Shown here in pieces: positions 12,176 through 13,392 of a DNA stretch of 13,392 nucleotides. The DNA lies in NCBI GenBank assembly GCA_044370695.1, contig JBILVB010000106.1, positions 1 through 13,392 of the forward strand, given 5' to 3'. The stretch comes from JBEIFW01 sp044370695 (GTDB lineage Bacteria; Actinomycetota; Acidimicrobiia; Acidimicrobiales; Ilumatobacteraceae). Under the pieces are notes generated by a model that was not told the origin of the DNA, did no database searches, and saw only the letters and a list, made by a program, of their open reading frames with translations. The position numbers were made by a program, and so were the translations under genes. Position 1 is the first letter of the stretch, and every line of letters starts with the position of its first letter.

Positions 12176-13015
12176 TCAGCCCTCGCTCACGTCACCGGTG
12201 GTCACGGCGCCGGTGCTCTCGTCAGCGGTGGTCACGGCGCCGGCGATCAGCCGGGCGTAGGTCAGGAACCCGGTGTGGGCGACCATCCGGTGATCGGGCC
12301 GCACGGCGTCGCCCTCGACGTGCCAGGACCGGTGCAGGATCTCGATCGTCTTGCACTCCGCCCACGGCCCGACGGCGAGCGCCTCGCGGGTGCGGGCCGC
12401 CTGCACGATCGACGGTGTGTACGCGAGCAGGGTGCCCCCGGTGACCATGGCCCGCTCGGCGTGCGGCACCACCTGCCAGGGTTCGGGCAGATCGAGGATC
12501 ACCCGCTCGACCCGACCGTCGATCCCCTCGTAGCAGTCCCGCAACTCGACGTGGTAGCGCTCGAGCGCAGCGGGGCCGAGGAACTCCTCGACGTTGTGTC
12601 GAGCCCGGTTCGCGAAGTCCTCCCGGATCTCGTACCCGGTCACGTCGGCCCCGGCCCGCAGCAGCGCGATCGACAACGCACCCGAACCGACCCCGGATTC
12701 GAGCACCCGCACCCCCGGACCGACGTCGGCGAGCAGCACGATGGCGCCGAGGTCCTTCGGGTAGATCACCTGGGCGCCGCGCGGCATCAGCAGGATCGTG
12801 TCCTCGAGCGTCGGGCGCAGGGTGACGTACCGCTCGGCACGCGTGCTGGTCACCCACGACCCCTCGGGGAGCCCGATGAGGTCGTCGTGGCGCACGACGC
12901 CTTTGTGGGTGTGGAACTCCTTGCCGGTCGCGAGGGTGACGAGGTAGTGCCGCTTCTTGCGGTCGACGATCATCACGCGCTCGCCCTCGGCGAACGGCCG
13001 CCCCGGACCACTCAC
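12176..13015 (-). CDS. trmI: tRNA (adenine-58-N1)-methyltransferase TrmI
   Basis: TrmI methylates A58 in the tRNA T-loop using S-adenosylmethionine. The 279-residue protein closely follows the Mycobacterium tuberculosis Rv2118c pattern in length and order: N-terminal beta domain with GKEFHTHKG (31-39), MPRGAQVIYPKD (77-88), SAM-binding ESGVGSGALS (106-115), acidic ribose-binding E129 in YEIRED, the LDLPEPW catalytic block (174-180, D175) and HTGFL (247-251). The GTG at 13015 overlaps the stop of the upstream ttuA-like gene as GTGA, so translation is probably coupled. The frame is open further upstream, but only as a shadow of that gene. The last 20 or so residues are a low-complexity tail (GAVTTADES/GAVTTGDVS) created by a 30-bp duplication. 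The gene converges on trpS with a 2-nt gap. Confidence 0.94.
   Translation of the reverse strand: MSGPGRPFAEGERVMIVDRKKRHYLVTLATGKEFHTHKGVVRHDDLIGLPEGSWVTSTRAERYVTLRPTLEDTILLMPRGAQVIYPKDLGAIVLLADVGPGVRVLESGVGSGALSIALLRAGADVTGYEIREDFANRARHNVEEFLGPAALERYHVELRDCYEGIDGRVERVILDLPEPWQVVPHAERAMVTGGTLLAYTPSIVQAARTREALAVGPWAECKTIEILHRSWHVEGDAVRPDHRMVAHTGFLTYARLIAGAVTTADESTGAVTTGDVSEG
12185..12243. repeat. 30-bp-period direct duplication at the 3' end of trmI
   Basis: Positions 12185-12213 and 12215-12243 match at 27 of 29 bases; the core cggtggtcacggcgccgg is identical. It encodes two copies of a GAVTT(A/G)D peptide at the TrmI C-terminus. Within the first copy, CACCGG (12193-12198) pairs with CCGGTG (12210-12215), a 6-bp stem about 20 nt after the trpS stop that could weakly help end trpS transcription. 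Confidence 0.9.
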
Positions 13016-13392
13016 CGTCGACCCCGCCGCCGCGGGCTCGGCACGGGCACCGGCGCATGGGCGGCCGCGGTCTCCACGAGGCGGCAGAAGGCGCACGTCT
13101 CGGCCAGCGTCGGCGCGCCGCACCGCACACAGCGTTGCGTGGCGTCGGGCGGTTCGTCGGCCGCGGCCCGCAGCCCGGCGACCACCGGCGACATCCGGTC
13201 CCAGAAGCCGAGCACGAATGCCGCCTTGGTCCCCGGCGAGGTCGCCTCGAGTGCGTTGAGCTGCGCCTTGTAGCCAAGGTGCGTGTTGCCCGCCGCCATC
13301 GGGCACTCCTCCACCTGGTAGTCGATGCCGCGCAGGACACAGTACGCCGCCATCTCCCGCTCGGTGAGGCGTACCAACGGCTTCACCTTCTT
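13012..13392 (-). CDS. TtuA/Ncs6-family tRNA 2-thiolation protein, N-terminal part missing
   Basis: The frame runs off the right edge, so only about 126 C-terminal residues are visible and the ATP pyrophosphatase (PP-loop) domain is outside. Counting from the internal GTG at 13386, the visible part carries VKPLVRLTEREM, LRGIDYQVEECP (18-29), YKAQLNALE (39-47), SPGTKAAFVLGFW (50-62) and a C-terminal zinc-finger motif CVRC-x8-CAFC (cysteines 86, 89, 98 and 101). This order, ending in a paired CxxC, is the layout of the TtuA/Ncs6/CTU1 tRNA sulfurtransferases; TtcA lacks the final finger. In Thermus, TtuA converts T54 of tRNA to 2-thioribothymidine. An Arg/Pro-rich tail follows the finger. The stop overlaps the trmI GTG by 4 nt, which suggests a joint role in the T-loop. 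The family is fairly sure; position 54 rather than wobble U34 as the target is inferred. Confidence 0.8.
   Translation of the reverse strand, partial: KKVKPLVRLTEREMAAYCVLRGIDYQVEECPMAAGNTHLGYKAQLNALEATSPGTKAAFVLGFWDRMSPVVAGLRAAADEPPDATQRCVRCGAPTLAETCAFCRLVETAAAHAPVPVPSPRRRGRR

Noticed and set aside
12171..12178. Intergenic terminator between trpS and trmI
   Set aside because: The two stop codons are separated by only 2 nt, so no terminator can fit between them.
11408..13273. Long plus-strand open frame (621 codons) across trpS and trmI
   Set aside because: It is out of frame with trpS, where all TrpRS motifs lie, then antisense to trmI; its composition is a typical GC-rich shadow.
1..13392. 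Mobile elements, CRISPR arrays, tRNA or rRNA genes, prophage or defence genes
   Set aside because: None of the expected signs (transposase or integrase motifs, spaced direct repeats, tRNA cloverleaf ends) is visible, and coding sequence fills almost the whole window.

Overview
The window is about 13.4 kb of dense, very GC-rich bacterial chromosome. It carries thirteen genes, two of them cut by the window edges, and the longest stretch without a gene is 117 nt. The high GC content, frequent GTG starts, TAnnnT-type -10 elements sitting almost on start codons, and a Mycobacterium-like TrmI all suggest an actinobacterium. The gene order scpA-scpB-rluB-aroH-tyrA-aroA/cmk-plsC and a TtuA-like thiolase would fit a deep-branching class such as Acidimicrobiia, but that placement is an inference. 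I see no mobile elements, CRISPR arrays, rRNA or tRNA genes.

Layout: (1) Positions 1-806, plus strand, hold the 3' part of an aminoglycoside phosphotransferase-fold kinase. Its tail overlaps by 29 bp the tail of (2) a minus-strand PAS-PAS-GGDEF-EAL cyclic-di-GMP protein at 778-2871. (3) Upstream of that gene lies a 117-nt gap with several short inverted repeats and a 13-bp perfect hairpin that probably terminates the next operon. (4) Positions 11139 down to 2989, minus strand, look like one tightly packed nine-gene operon: scpA, scpB, rluB, aroH, tyrA, an aroA-cmk fusion, plsC, argJ and can. Every junction is either an overlap of up to 8 nt or a gap of at most 11 nt. (5) The 50-nt gap at 11140-11189 carries a perfect 12-bp inverted repeat with an outward-facing TACCCT -10 in each arm, which probably drives scpA and trpS divergently as near-leaderless transcripts. 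(6) trpS is at 11190-12173, plus strand. (7) trmI and the 3' part of a ttuA-like gene lie on the minus strand, overlap by 4 nt and converge on trpS with a 2-nt gap.

The large operon joins chromosome segregation (ScpAB), ribosome maturation (RluB), the end of the shikimate pathway and tyrosine synthesis (AroA, AroH, TyrA), pyrimidine nucleotide supply (Cmk), phospholipid synthesis (PlsC), arginine synthesis (ArgJ) and bicarbonate supply (Can). The rightmost pair probably acts on the tRNA T-loop: TrmI makes m1A58, and a TtuA-type enzyme would thiolate position 54, a step known in Thermus to depend on m1A58.

Most of the window is ordinary core metabolism. The points worth a second look are the symmetric divergent promoter, the trmI/ttuA coupling, the AroA-Cmk fusion, the argJ-can tail of the operon, and an in-frame minisatellite in scpB. 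I did not find a clearly undescribed biological system.
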